Origin: Helicostylum pulchrum
Taxonomy: Eukaryota > Mucoromycota > Mucoromycetes > Mucorales > Mucoraceae
Assembly (NCBI GenBank): GCA_025677825.1
Contig: JAIXMO010000006.1
Location: 620,001-684,000 of the forward strand
Reading direction: 5' to 3'
Length of the DNA stretch: 64,000 nt
A program made the position numbers and the translations under genes. Shown piece after piece: positions 1-12,999 of the stretch. The notes beneath the pieces are model-generated. The model saw only the letters and a list, made by a program, of their open reading frames with translations, searched no databases and was not told the origin of the DNA. Numbering within the stretch: the first letter of the stretch is position 1; each line of letters opens with the position of its first letter.

Positions 1-217
1 AATCAACATTACCCTCAGCAACATACTTGGGAATATCAGCAGCAGGTAAAAAGATGAGTGCAACGGGCAAGTTGGTACTCAATGCAATGTCTTGACGCGA
101 ACGACGGTTGAAGTGAATGTCAGAACCTGATAAAAGTGAAATACATTGCTCATAAAGACGTCCCTTCTTGGGTACAGCAAATAAAAGTCTATTGTCGAGA
201 TCTTTAACGAAATCCAT
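1..217 (-). CDS. HIS1: ATP phosphoribosyltransferase, N-terminal part (cut by window edge)
   Basis: This is the 5' end of a gene that continues beyond base 1. The start codon is the CAT at 215-217 read on the minus strand. The 72 visible residues read MDFVKDLDNRLLFAVPKKGR, then the conserved stretch IALSTNLPVALIFLPAADIP near residues 47-66. Both match the N-terminus of fungal HIS1. From the family: it catalyses the first committed step of histidine synthesis, joining ATP and PRPP to give phosphoribosyl-ATP, in the cytosol, and is normally inhibited by histidine. No intron is seen in this part. The catalytic PRPP loop and regulatory C-terminus lie outside the window, so completeness cannot be judged. 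The identification is firm because the match is strong and collinear. Confidence 0.93.
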   Translation of the reverse strand, partial: MDFVKDLDNRLLFAVPKKGRLYEQCISLLSGSDIHFNRRSRQDIALSTNLPVALIFLPAADIPKYVAEGNVD

Positions 218-506
218 TATTGTTGTTGTGAATAGAAACAAAAAGGTAAAATTTTTGTTTAGGGCTTTTTTTTTCTTGGGAAGATTGATAAGAAGGGTCA
301 CTTTAAACTCAGTGTATGGCTCCATTTTAATTGATCCAAAACCTCCCCCTTGAATGAGAAAGACATCAAGCCTAACGCTGTAATAAATAACAGTATACAT
401 ACAAGAAGTTATATGAAGTAACAACAGTAAAAAAGAAGCATGTTTTTTAAGCTTATTTACGGAAAAGACTAGACTGTTTCTAAAGCAGCAGAAAAACTGA
501 AAATGC

Positions 507-565
507 AGCAGCGGCTCTATTTTCAGGGTGGCCGAAATTTGGAAGAAACTCACCCTTATATTGAA
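507..565 (-). repeat. dispersed ~50-bp repeat, copy 1
   Basis: Read on the minus strand, this segment closely matches 9004-9060 on the plus strand. They share a core around TTTCGGCCACCCT followed by AAATAGAGCCGCT, and the flanking TTTCTTCC. Within each copy AAGGGT and ACCCT form a short inverted repeat. It may be the end of an otherwise decayed transposable element. Confidence 0.55.
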
Positions 566-914
566 CATACCCCCCTATATCAAACAGTGATAAAATACCA
601 CCTAGCGTTTTTATTTATTTAATCAATAAAATAAAAGTTTTGAGTATAAAAATTACATCATGATATAATGAAAAAATACAGATATATATTTTATACTAAT
701 AACTAGTCTATCTGGTAAAAAGGGTTACAAATACAACTGTGGAATGGATTCTTGTATAATTCTTTTGACCACTTCTTGTGAACTCTTTATTTCAAAAGTT
801 CCATTTCAAGAAAAAAAAAAAAGCACAAATTCAAAATTTTATAGTTTCGAAGCATAAATATTATGCAAATGTATTAAGATAAATTATTTTTTTTAAAAAA
901 AAAATCAATGCATT

Positions 915-1060
915 CTTCTTCTCTTCATCGGTGTCGATGAAGAGGGAGGAGGGGGGGAGAGCGACGTCTAAGATTGTAGTCTGGGGGAGGGACGGGGACG
1001 TTTCGTCCTCCGTGTCGAGCCCAAAAGGCCCCCGCATTTTGAGCTGTGCCAAAATGGATT
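915..1060. other. GC-rich patch with hairpins and G-runs
   Basis: A perfect 10-bp stem (CTCTTCATCG at 921-930 with CGATGAAGAG at 935-944, loop GTGT) is followed by a run of seven G at 951-957. Further G-runs lie at 983-997, and a second small hairpin is formed by GGACG at 996-1000 and CGTCC at 1004-1008. The patch stands out from the AT-rich surroundings. No known RNA family was recognised. It may be a remnant of inserted DNA or a structured non-coding RNA. Confidence 0.4.
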
Positions 1061-1107
1061 AAAAAACGAATCCTACAAATATATTAGGCATCAAATTACA
1101 ACATAAA

Positions 1108-1338
1108 ATGGCCGTTTTGCATATATTTACTTTGAGCGACGACTTCCATGAACATGCAGAACACCCTCTATACCGAGCTCTTCTAAAGATCGGTATAGAG
1201 TGTGCCGCGTTTGACCATGAGGTTAAACCGACGTGGAGTAGATGGTTCGAGCAGTTGATATCTGAGAAAGAAGTACTCTTATGCAAAGCAGTTGCTTTGA
1301 AGCGTAAAGAAATCAAAAATACTAAAAAAAAAAGGTAA
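1108..1338 (+). pseudogene. short open frame, possible gene remnant
   Basis: An open frame of 76 codons. I do not recognise the protein. It has an acidic, His-rich start, a Trp-containing middle (PTWSRWFEQL near residues 41-50) and a basic tail that runs into a homopolymer. An 11-bp inverted repeat lies inside it (1166-1176 with 1190-1200, 13-nt loop). The adjoining 1343-1400 is a dispersed repeat module also present near 63 kb, so this may be part of a decayed repetitive element. It could also be a chance ORF. Confidence 0.25.
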
Positions 1339-1342
1339 TAAA

Positions 1343-1400
1343 AGAATATAAGATATAAGCTCGTTTAAAAGATGAACATGTAAGATACTTACTGGTATAC
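1343..1400 (-). repeat. dispersed repeat module (TACCAGTAAGTATCTT / TTTTAAAMGAGCT type)
   Basis: On the minus strand this reads TACCAGTAAGTATCTT, then GTTCATCTTTTAAA and GAGCTTATATCTTATATT. It matches 63449-63504 on the plus strand almost base for base, and 62985-63030 in part. A weaker copy is at 1939-1982. It belongs to a repeat family scattered through this window. Confidence 0.6.
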
Positions 1401-2800
1401 ATTGTTAATAGGTAAAAAATAAAAAAGAGAAAGAAAATGATTTTAATCTAAAAAAAAAATAGAATAAATAGTAGTTTGAGGGTCACTTTTTACGTAGATG
1501 TTGTTACAACTTTTTTTAAAAATATACCGTTTCAACTTGTTTCAAGCAAGAAGCTAAAAAAAAAACAAGTTGTGGCATTCTTGCTTAACTTTTTATTTGT
1601 TCATCTTTTTTTTTTTTTCGGATGATTCAATCTTCTTTAAACTATGTATCTTTATTTAGAATATCATTGCGCTATTGATGATAAAATTTTAAAGTGACAA
1701 GAAAAGGGGTATGACAACTTTTTTAATGTTTTGCAGGTGGTTGACAAAAATGTCGTAGCGTTTTTTCTTGTATGCCACAAGTGTAGAAACAATCAAAATG
1801 ATGAAATAGATTACATGAGTAGAAGTGACCTCCCATTTTATCAGCCCAAAATGTATTCATTTGTCATTTTTTTAGAGTAGATAAATCATTTTTATTCCTC
1901 CTTTCCTTTACAATGCGTACCACGTAAGTATTTTTTTTACATGTATACTTTTTAAAAGAGCTTATATACTCATTTATTATTCTGCATTTTTTTAGAGCTG
2001 AAAAAAAAGTAGCTCATATAATTCAGCGAAAACCATGGCCTTGCGCTAGCTTATGACCGGTGGTTGCTTTAGGAAGAGCCGTATCCTTTTGTATGGACAT
2101 AAATAAAACAAAAATACTTATAATAAGGGTACGTGTACTCCAAAAACGCTACAGATTTTCTTTTTGACTACCGAAATATCTGCCTCTGTTAAACTCGATG
2201 TAATTTAAACTGATTCGACTAGAGAGGGAGTTACAGAGAGTGAAAAAAAAGTAAAGTACTTCAAGTAAAAGATTAAAATTAAATGTAAATGTAGAATAGA
2301 TATGCAGAGGGATTAAATTCACGCGTTTTTTAATTTTTGGGATTTTTTTTTCCCACTGTAAAAACGCGGGACTGTGTTTTATTATGGCTGTGTAAAGTCA
2401 TTCGAACAGTGTAGTTGGGTATCTGTCTATAATGAATTAAATAACGAAATAACTGGATCCAATTGCAGTAATATGGGTTTATATCAATAAGATGTGTCTT
2501 GCCTGGTTCCAATTATAAAAGTTATAGGATTCTAAAAATTAGGATAGCTTAAAACTAAAGCTTCACAAAATAGATAATATAAAAATTACAAAAAGGGGAA
2601 AGAAAGTTGCTTTTCTACATAAAGTCGAATAGTTGTAGCCCCGCCAGAGAGCTCCTAGGCTTCACAACGGGCAATTGCGGTCTTCTAATATCAATGCTTG
2701 CATCATAGCCAATTGATATCCCCAACACTTTTCTTTTCGTAAAATCTATTGAATTTCCAGTCGTTGGTGTCACATACTTTTCTTCTTCTTTTATATATTA

Positions 2801-4107
2801 ATGAACGAGACGAATAAAGAAGAAGCATTGCGTTGTCTCAAGATAGCAAAGAATCAATATGGTTCCAAGAACTACGAAGCAGCAGTACGTTTAACAAAGA
2901 AATCTTTAGCACTATTTGAAACAAAAGAAGCAAAAGAGTTTTTAACTAGAGCGGAAGAGAAGGCAGCAAGTGGTGAATCTACTGGATCATCCAGTAGTAT
3001 TCCTCAAGTACAAAAAGAAGAAAAACCAACTACCAGAGAAAAGCCTTCTGCCAGTGAACAGTCAAAGGAAGTCAGAGAAATATTGGCGTGTGGTACTGAC
3101 TACTACAAGGTCCTGAAGGTCGCTAAAAACTGTACTGAAGTTGAAATGAAAAAGTCGTACAGAAAGGTAAAGATGATGACAAGAATGAAGAAGAGCGTTA
3201 CTAAATACTTTTTTTTAAAAAAAAGCTTGCACTTAAATTTCACCCAGATAAAAACAAGACACCTGGAGCTGATGAAGCGTTCAAGTGTAAGTAAAGACAA
3301 AGAAAATTAACTGTAAAGTAATAAACTAACGAGTAAAAAAAAAAATACACAGTGATTTCAAAGGCGTTTACTATATTGTCAGATCCTCAAAAGAGAGCAG
3401 TTCACGACGCAGGAGGATCAGACCCCGAACAACGCGGTGGGGGAGGACATCCAGGATTCTCTGGATTTAGAGCACAAAACTTTGGAGCATCGCCATTCGG
3501 AGAAGAAATATCGCCTGAGGATTTATTCAATATGTTTTTCGGAGGAGGACAAGGAGCGAATATGGCGAATATGAGACAAGGGCAAACCTTTAGCTTTGGT
3601 GGAAATGGATTTAGTAGCGCAACATTTGTTGGACCCGGTTTCCGTACTAGATCATTTGGACAACAACAGCAACAAGCACAAGCACAACCTGAAAAGACAA
3701 TATGGACAATTTTACTACAAATCTTACCATTGATCTTATTATTTGGGTATACATTATTCTCTGGATTATTAACTGATGAAACACCTATATTCTCATTTCA
3801 ATCTACATCTGTTTACTCTCAGCCAAGGATGACCAAATCTCATCATGTACCATATTATGTTGATCCAAATGCTTTTTCACCTTATTTATCGAACAATTAT
3901 AAATTATCAAAAGTAGAGCAACAAGTAGAAGTTGATTGGGTTCGTTCATTACAACAGTCATGCTTACACGAACGCAAAGAACAACAAACAAAATTAAATA
4001 ATGCTCGTGGTGCATTTGGGTTTGTTGGGCGTAATGAAAAACAATATCAAGAAGCATTACATATGAAATTAAAGAGTTGTGATGAGTTAAAGAGGTTTGG
4101 ATATTAA
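2801..4107 (+). CDS. DNAJB12/Hlj1-type membrane J-domain protein
   Basis: Three exons (2801-3166, 3226-3286, 3353-4107) give 393 residues. The N-terminal ~60 residues are helical and TPR-like, as in DNAJB12/B14. The J-domain spans about 99-163 with TDYYKVLKVAKNC and the HPD signature in LKFHPDKN, which is encoded by the 61-nt second exon. A Gly/Phe-rich stretch follows. One hydrophobic segment lies at about 258-280, before a C-terminal domain of the DUF1977 type. From the family: an ER-membrane co-chaperone that stimulates cytosolic Hsp70 and supports ER-associated degradation. Intron 2 has a perfect CTAAC branch site; intron 1 holds a T8A8 palindrome. The start is the first ATG in frame. Assignment to this J-protein group is firm; the exact orthologue is less so. 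Confidence 0.9.
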
Positions 4108-4351
4108 TAACAATAGTAATAATAAAAAAAGGATGTTTAATAAAATGTAATCAATGTCCAACTTTTTTCTCTCTGTCACTGTTCTGTATAAGTATAATAA
4201 TTGTTTACTCATGTTACATAATAACGTGCTCTCAGCTGGTTTCCTCTAAAAAAAAAGTAATCGCGTTTGAACTTAATTTGGTATTATTGGGTGGCATAAA
4301 TATTATAAACACAAAATAAATAAACAAGCTACTTTATTAATTGTAATACAT

Positions 4352-5683
4352 TTATTGGCTACAGACGCCAACCTTGTTAGAGTTGTTAAGGTAGGTACAG
4401 GTGTTCTTGGGTGTCTTGGCAGCCTTCTTGATAGTGATACCAGAAACAGAGAAATTGTTACAGGGACTACCAGAAGAACAGTTGATACTAACAATAGGCT
4501 TACCAGCATTTGATGCAGATCTATATTAAGAGTATTAGTGTAAAATTAAATGTAATGCAAAAAAAAAGTCTCTTACCCAGAAATTCTGCTAATAGTAACG
4601 TCACTGATAGACAATGACTTACCATCAGACTTTTGACAGTAAGACATTTGGTTCTTATCACAGTAATGTGTGGTAACGATAATTGGGTTATCAGTGTTGA
4701 TAAGTTGAACGTTATCAAACTTGACCTTGGAAACAGCACCCTTTCCTCCGCTCCAAGTTTTGATTCTAAAATTAGGTATGGTTGTGTTAGTAAGTAATTG
4801 ATAAAGGTACGTATATACTTTTAGTTTTTACCTCAAACCGTTTTGGCAATTGGTACAGACACTGTCAATTACATTGACACCAGTGACAAATTCGGTAGCA
4901 CCACCCTTACCTAAACTTCCAACACTAAAATTATATATAAAATGTGAGAACTACGGACTAAATAGTGGATATAATTTACAGAAAAGGAATGTACCTGAAA
5001 CCGTGACCACCAGTACAGTGAACGTTGGAAATAGTGACATTAGAAACACCACCATTGATAGCAGTACAATCGTCACCAACAAAGAGGTTAGAATCCTTGA
5101 AGATAATGTTCTTGGAAGAAGAAATATCTAAAGCGTCAGTGTTCTTGGGTAAGTTACTGTTGGCAGAAACGGTCTTCAAGAAAACGTTGTGGAGAACAAC
5201 GTTGTCAGAATTAGTCATACCCATATGAGCTCTAGGAGAGTTGAGGATGTTGAAGTTACCAAAATCAGAGTTGGTAGCGCCAATACGAAGAACGGTAGGA
5301 GCAGTAGTATCTTTAATATCCCACCATGTTTGACCGTTACCATTGATAGTTCCACCACCAGTAAAGTTAATGTGATCACCCTTGATAGAGATATAAGCGT
5401 TACCGCCCTTGAAGCTCTTGTTAAAAGCAGGTAAGACAATTTGACCATTGAAGTTGACAGTGACGCCCTTTAAACCTTCAATCTTGAGAACACTCTTCAT
5501 ATAGTAAGTGTTTCCCTTGGGGAAGGAGACAGTACCTCCATTCTTGCAATCATTGAAAGCCTTTGCAATCGTAATAGAATCATCGGAGCTACTCTTAGCG
5601 ACAACACAAGTAGCTGCGTCTACAGAAGAGGCTAAAATAATTGATGCAATTAAGGAAAGACCGAAGGAGAGGAATTGGACCAT
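4352..5683 (-). CDS. secreted polygalacturonase, GH28
   Basis: Four exons on the minus strand (5683-4995, 4924-4832, 4765-4577, 4520-4352) join in frame to 379 residues. A signal peptide (about residues 1-24, ending VDA) precedes a right-handed beta-helix protein with all GH28 catalytic signatures: NTD (181-183), GDDC (203-206), GGHG (225-228) and RIK (261-263). From the family: an inverting hydrolase that cuts alpha-1,4-galacturonan in pectin outside the cell. Whether it is endo- or exo-acting cannot be decided here. The first splice junction falls just after the GGHG motif. Its 3' end lies 244 bp from that of the convergent DnaJ gene. Nothing looks broken. Confidence 0.95.
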
Positions 5684-8025
5684 CGTAAGGTATATTTAGT
5701 ATGAATAAGATTGTTAATGAATTATTTTTTTTACTTTTGGCATAAACATTTCATCTATTTTATACTTTTTTTTCGAAGCCGGTTTCGTGTTCCAAGTCGG
5801 GAGTATCATCTGTCTCTCATCAATACATTATATTTGAGTGTTACATTATTTCATAAATCTGGGTTCGTGAAAGGTGCAAGTGAAGGGTATTTTTAATGTA
5901 TTTTTATTGTATCACAAACTACTTAATAAAAGAAAATATTCCCTCTTAAGGTTTTTTCTTTTCTTTTGTGTTAGAAGAGTTAATTACTAAGTATCAATTA
6001 CTTCCAAGACTTTTTTTTATTAGATCATGGTATGTGCTTATTGTTTTGTACAGAAAGCAAACCATTTACCGATGGGTAACAAAGATTAAAAATATTGACG
6101 GCATTACATAACCATTATAAAAATGACAGATGTACTACAACGATAAGATATTTATGTATTTAATCATTCAATATGCACGAAAAATAATTTTGTTAAATAA
6201 CTCTGCATGACAGTACCGACTACTCTATCACTAGTATTAGCACGTCCAATACAGGTTCAAGTTCTAGAATACCGTTCCGAGGAATGTTGACCAAATTATC
6301 AATTTTATTTAGAAGTGCGCACATGTATGCTTTGCGGCATTCGCTTATTCAGGTAGAAACTCCCATGATGCGATTATGTTCAGATTGGTAAAACGTTTTA
6401 ATAAAATCGAGAATATACTGTATTATAAAGGTAGGGAGTATGGGAGGCGATTCTATTTTACGTAATTAAGTTTGGTAAACTTATAAGGTGTATACGGCTT
6501 TTCGGGTTCGAGATGTAAAAGTTCACATCGGGGCACAAATGAATGGCCTAAAAGTTTATTGAAACGATGCAAGAGTTTGCAGTAACCCGAAATAAATTAA
6601 ATTATCCTAATTTGTATTTTTTTTTATGAAAGGCCTGGGATATGCATGCGTATACAGCATGTGTATTCAAGTTAATATTACTTGACGAGTTTCTTAAAGA
6701 GCTCCGATTTTTTTAAAATCAGCGTAGATTTTATCAATCACATAATGTTACTAACCTTGTTTCTAATATAAAAAAAGCAATGTTTCAACAACTGATTGTC
6801 TTCTATAGAACTGAACGATATAGTAGAAGCTCTATTTAGGAGTGATCAGATTCCAAATAACAATCTAGTATTTTCTTTTTGTTGTTGCGCTCTATAATGG
6901 ACAGTTACGCTATCGTTTGCGTTTAATTTAGTATTTTATTTCGCTCTTCAATTAACCTGCAAGAGCAACGCTAAAATATACAAAAAATTCATTGTTCTAT
7001 TGCACGACTCTCTTGTTATCAACACGATGATACCTCCCTTTTGCTCTTTAAAAAAACCTTATACACTTCTAGTTGGACTCAAAGCTCTAGTTGATAAAAG
7101 CTATATATCTTGTACTTTCCTTTTCCTGTTAAAAGCAAAATGTTTCCTGGTGTTAATATAATAAATGTGTTTGTTTGAACCGAGTTCACGTTCTTTTTTA
7201 CTGGTAGCACTATTACTTGTTATATACTTTAGCGAAAACATTAGGGCGACGAAGACACCAGAAAGAAAATTACAAGCGTATGGGTGTTGTTGTAGATAAA
7301 TTCTTTGATATTATTATTGTAGATGGTGATAACAATGCTGAATTTCAGTAAAGGTTTGCGTATTGCAACTGACAAGTTAATGTGTTCTACATCATAGTAA
7401 TTAAACTATAAAGGCTATGCTTTTAGACTTGAATGGAGTGTGTATCAGCAGCGAATCTTTAGTAAATTAACTAGGAAAAGTTATTAAATACAGAGGTTTG
7501 CTAAGCGATGAAATATTAAGAAGGGAGGCAGCATAAACCAAATAAAGTGAATAAAAAGATTGTTTAGACTCCCGTAAATTATAACTAGTAGTTTTTAAAT
7601 ACATTGTTATGTGGCATTCTAATAAATATATCTTCAAAGTTTTAATTAACATCAATAAAATTTCAACAGAATTTAATATAATTTTAATGTTTGAACTCTT
7701 GCAGAAAACAATACGCAGCCTATTTTTATGTACAATAACTTGAACAATTTTAAGAGCTATTTTAAATGTTATAATCCGTTATTGTTTTCCCATTATTCTT
7801 TCAAAAACGCGTGTTTTTAAACGAAGGTTTAGAAGTAACTCCTAAAAAAGGTCATTTTTTGGTGACCGAAATAAGATGTTTTCTTTGTGTAATTAAACAT
7901 CAGTAAATGGTTCTTTCTTCCAAGTTACTTAGTAAAAGTTACTCCTTAAGGTGTTTTCTTTAATATAAATTACAAAAAAAAGCTTAATGTTTCATATTTT
8001 TTTCGATTTTTTCGATCTTTTTTTC

Positions 8026-8823
8026 GGTTGGTCATTTTGATCATTTTTGATCATTTTGGGGGGTCAGCCCCTTTTGCGCTCTAGCGGTTATTCTAAAGTT
8101 ACTCCAGATCCAATTTTATTCTATTTGTAAAAAAAAAAAAATGATGGTAAAGAGTTCTTTTAGGCGCATTTAACCCATCTAAAATCATATCTTTAATAAA
8201 AAGACTGACCACGCAATCACTCTTTTAGACGTTTTTTTTTCGCTCAAATTTGAGTTAAGCGGTCCTTAAATTGGTGATTTCTTTAAAGCGCGTTTTCTCG
8301 CTCAATTTTAGATGTAGCACTTTCTTTTATAAACATTCAATATATAGTTTTTAAATATCTACATTCGGTGCTATAACTAAACACGGTAATAAAAAACTAT
8401 ATTTTATGTAATCGCGAAGCTCTGAAAATGGTCACACGATGTTACACTAAAAAAGTGTATTTTTTCGCCCGAAAAAAAAAGGTCTAAAACAGCGATTAAT
8501 CTTTCAGTTTTTGCAACACAAGTATAATTTAAAATGTATTAGAATTGCCTAAACAAGTTCTATACTATACGTGTTTTTTTCACAAAGACAGGCAAATTGG
8601 ATTAGGAATAATGATAAAATAACTGCAAAAACACAAAAGGGGTTGACCCCCAAAAATGAAAATCGAAAAAAAAAAACAAAAAAGTACATTTTTAATTTTT
8701 TTCATCAAAGATATATATAAAACAACCATTTCGTATTATAAAACTTAGGTCCAAAAAGCGTTTCCTGCTCCTTTAAAGAATAAAACTACTTTTATTATAA
8801 CTGCTAATTTTAGCAGTGATTTA
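8026..8823 (+). repeat. dispersed ~0.8-kb repeat, copy A (MITE-like)
   Basis: About 0.8 kb is collinear with 55721-56456 in the same orientation. Many identical blocks are visible, such as TGTAGCACTTTCTTTTATAA, AACACGGTAATAAAAAACTA and ATGTAATCGCGAAGCTCTGA. Inside are inverted repeats: GGGGGGTCAGCCCCTTTTG near 8058-8076 faces CAAAAGGGGTTGACCCCC near 8634-8651, with TTCGATTTT-type flanks on both sides. A short hairpin CTGCTAATTTTAGCAG closes the homology at 8801-8816. There is no coding capacity. This suggests a non-autonomous DNA transposon or its remnant. Confidence 0.7.
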
Positions 8824-9003
8824 TTATATGAGCGATTTTAAAAGCCCGGTATCTCAGTGAGCTTTTTTATGCAGCACAGTTACTCTTCCCCCATCTTCCC
8901 CTAGGAATGGTTTTATTATTTCTAAGTTTTTATAACAGACTCAATCAATTCAGCGCATTTAATACTTGCATTGTATATATGATTATCTCGTTCAATGTTT
9001 GAT

Positions 9004-9060
9004 TTAAGGGTAGATTTCTTCCAGATTTCGGCCACCCTTAAATAGAGCCGCTACTGTATA
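9004..9060 (+). repeat. dispersed ~50-bp repeat, copy 2
   Basis: Matches 507-565 in inverted orientation, with the same TTTCGGCCACCCT core and AAATAGAGCCGCT flank. It lies about 190 bp beyond the end of repeat copy A, so the two may belong to one larger decayed element; that link is inference. Confidence 0.55.
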
Positions 9061-9737
9061 AAATATCTATTTTTTCGTAATATCTGTCAAGACTATCCGT
9101 ATTTGAAGATAGTTAGCAGCATTTTTTTTTAGAGGGTTCTTCTTGATAATAAAAGTTCCAAAAAAGCCGATATTCTAGAAACTTTTTAGGAAATGACGTT
9201 TTAGTTAAAATATACTACGTACTAACATTAAAAGTATAGACACTATGAGAAATAAAAGAGCGTCATAAATATTTGGACAAGGTAATTAAAGAATTTTCTA
9301 GACTTTTGAGGTTTCGACTTCCTCAAAATAAATAGATTTTTTAATAGGAAATTATGGAGTCAAACGAAAGTAGCATATATGTATTATTTTCGTGGTCATC
9401 TATAATAATGTTAAGCTAACATCCCTTAATACTCTCGATAATATTATCTTAATATTTTAGTAATTTTATTATGAGAAAAAAAAACGCGGAAAAATGTCCC
9501 ATAGGTGCATAGCTCTTCATTCCTTTCAGTTTCACCTATAAATTTATATGTGCATGTAATAAAAATAAAGGCGGTACTCCAGGGTGTATTTAAAATAATT
9601 GCTACACAATCGATGATTTAATAGATTTAATAAATAAATAACAAGGGAGCAAAGGGTTTGTTTGTGTGGGGTAATAAAAAATGTACATAGTAAATGTCAA
9701 AATAAGATTTTGTATAATTAAATTATGCCCTGTTTTT

Positions 9738-11592
<1,855 letters not shown>

Positions 11593-11875
11593 TTAAATTA
11601 ACAAGTAAAAGAAATGCAAAGAAATAAGACAAGGTCTCTTATATGTGTATATTATGCATAGTTTGATCGGAACGTTTTTTTCCTCTCTTTCTCTCTCTCT
11701 CTCTCTTTATGCTTAGGTAAACAAAGAAATGCCCAGTCCCAGCAATGTTACCCATATTGGGTTTACTTGCTTTCGAAAGTCTCAAGATTCTTAACTGGTA
11801 GTTTTTGTAATAGATTTATTTACACATGAATAACATTGTTAATTATTATTATTATACTACAGAATGATAACTGGA

Positions 11876-12999
11876 TTAATTTAATGGATCGCCCCATTGA
11901 TTCTTTCTTGAGGCACTCTTTTGCATTGTTTCTTCTCTTGTACGTGGTAATTCCTCGACATTATCATAACTAAAATCTGCACCTTCACGAAGTCTCTGTG
12001 CTCTAGCTGCCTTAGATTTAGCGATTTCAACTACATCATCAGGGTTTTGTTGAGCTTCCATTCTAATCTTGGACCAGGTATTGTTTGGTAAACTCTCAGA
12101 TCTAACTTTATCCCAAGCGCTACGTTGTTGCTGTTGTTGTTGATTAATACTACGCGTAGTAGCTGCCTCTTTACGAGAAAGGGGGTCGGATTCATCTGTC
12201 ATGTCGACTTCTCTACTGCTACTTAAACTGGATGGTCCTCTTCTGTTATTCCAAGCTATTTTTGAAGAAGGGTCGAGTTTAATATACAGGTATATTCTAC
12301 GTAATGTGTATGTATACTTTACCACTGTTACCGCCACCTTGTTGATATTCAGCGTTTTCAGGAGAAAATTCATCCATTTTGCTTTGAGATTCGTGAATTT
12401 CCTGAGGGGTCATTTGGTGAGGCTTAAAGGTAGGTTGGGCTCCTCTGCTGCTAGATCCCTCGATACCAGCTTGCTTTCCCTTCATAATTTCCGCTCTATA
12501 ACCCTTACAATTAATCTTTTCGTATTAAAATTCCCGTCGTTACATATATACTTACTGAACTTCTCGAACTACGTTAATAATACGTTGAGGGTTTGGCAAA
12601 CTATTAATAGTTTTCACACCAGCTAAAGCGCCAGATATAACACCTATTTGTGTACCCATAAGGAACCCGCCGCCAGTGACGGCAAGTAACTGAATAGGGT
12701 TATTAAATTTCTTTCTTTTGGCTAAATAAGAAATACAATTAAATGGCTGCATATACTCGGTGAAAAAAAATATATACCTATAAGAAAAGCAGTAGTGGCA
12801 CCGACTATACCACCAGTATAAGCTACAGTACAATGTTAATAAAAAAAAAGCACGAGTGGTTCTTATTTTCATTCGTCTTACTATGACTTTGGAGTTGGTC
12901 TCTGGCTCTGTCAATAGCTTTTATTTCTTGCTCAGTGAGCTCATGCTCTTTTACTTTGTCACGTACACGTGCATAAACATCATCGTTAATGGCAGACAT
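11876..12999 (-). CDS. small membrane protein, OCIA-like N-terminal half
   Basis: Five exons (12999-12882, 12822-12778, 12721-12556, 12495-12323, 12255-11876) join in frame to 293 residues. The N-terminus is charged (ELTEQEIKAIDRARDQL). Two Gly/Ala-rich hydrophobic segments follow at about 40-55 and 65-90, then SLPNPQRIINVVREVQ. This layout resembles OCIA-domain proteins of mitochondria and endosomes, but I recognise the pattern rather than a clear match. The C-terminal half is polar and Gln-rich and probably disordered, with a repeated SAWDKVRSES / NTWSKIRMEA motif and an end in NQWGDPLN. No enzyme motif is seen. The coding structure is well supported by five in-frame joins; the function is open. 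Confidence 0.78.

Larger units (their letters stand above)
218..2800. other. gene-poor interval between HIS1 and the DnaJ gene
   Basis: No convincing gene is seen over 2.6 kb. The stretch is AT-rich and holds a GC-rich hairpin patch at 915-1060, a short open frame at 1108-1338, a copy of a dispersed repeat module at 1343-1400 (reverse), a weaker copy at 1939-1982 and a roughly 50-bp dispersed repeat near 507-565. A start codon at 1914 followed by a GTAAGTA donor and a later TTTTTTTAG acceptor can be joined, but only into 24 residues, so it may be a gene fossil. The two ends presumably hold the HIS1 and DnaJ promoters; no specific element could be assigned. Confidence 0.6.
5684..9737. other. 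4-kb gene-free, AT-rich interval
   Basis: No supported gene on either strand; open frames are short and carry no recognisable motifs. It contains repeat copy A (8026-8823) and the ~50-bp dispersed repeat at 9004-9060. GTTACTCC-like motifs recur near 7833, 7932 and 8092. The polygalacturonase promoter should lie just above 5684. The rest looks like decayed transposon or intergenic DNA. Confidence 0.6.

Noticed and set aside
861..1052. 63-codon minus-strand frame through the GC-rich patch
   Set aside because: Contains a Ser/Pro stretch forced by the G-runs and no recognisable domain.
1914..2052. Tiny two-exon gene (ATGCGTACCAC, GTAAGTA donor, TTTTTTTAG acceptor)
   Set aside because: Splice signals are good, but the product is only 24 residues and matches nothing; kept only as a possible fossil.
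8026..8823. Repeat copy A as an LTR or as a CRISPR-like array
   Set aside because: No TG...CA ends, primer site or regularly spaced units; inverted internal repeats fit a DNA element better. No CRISPR array exists in the window.
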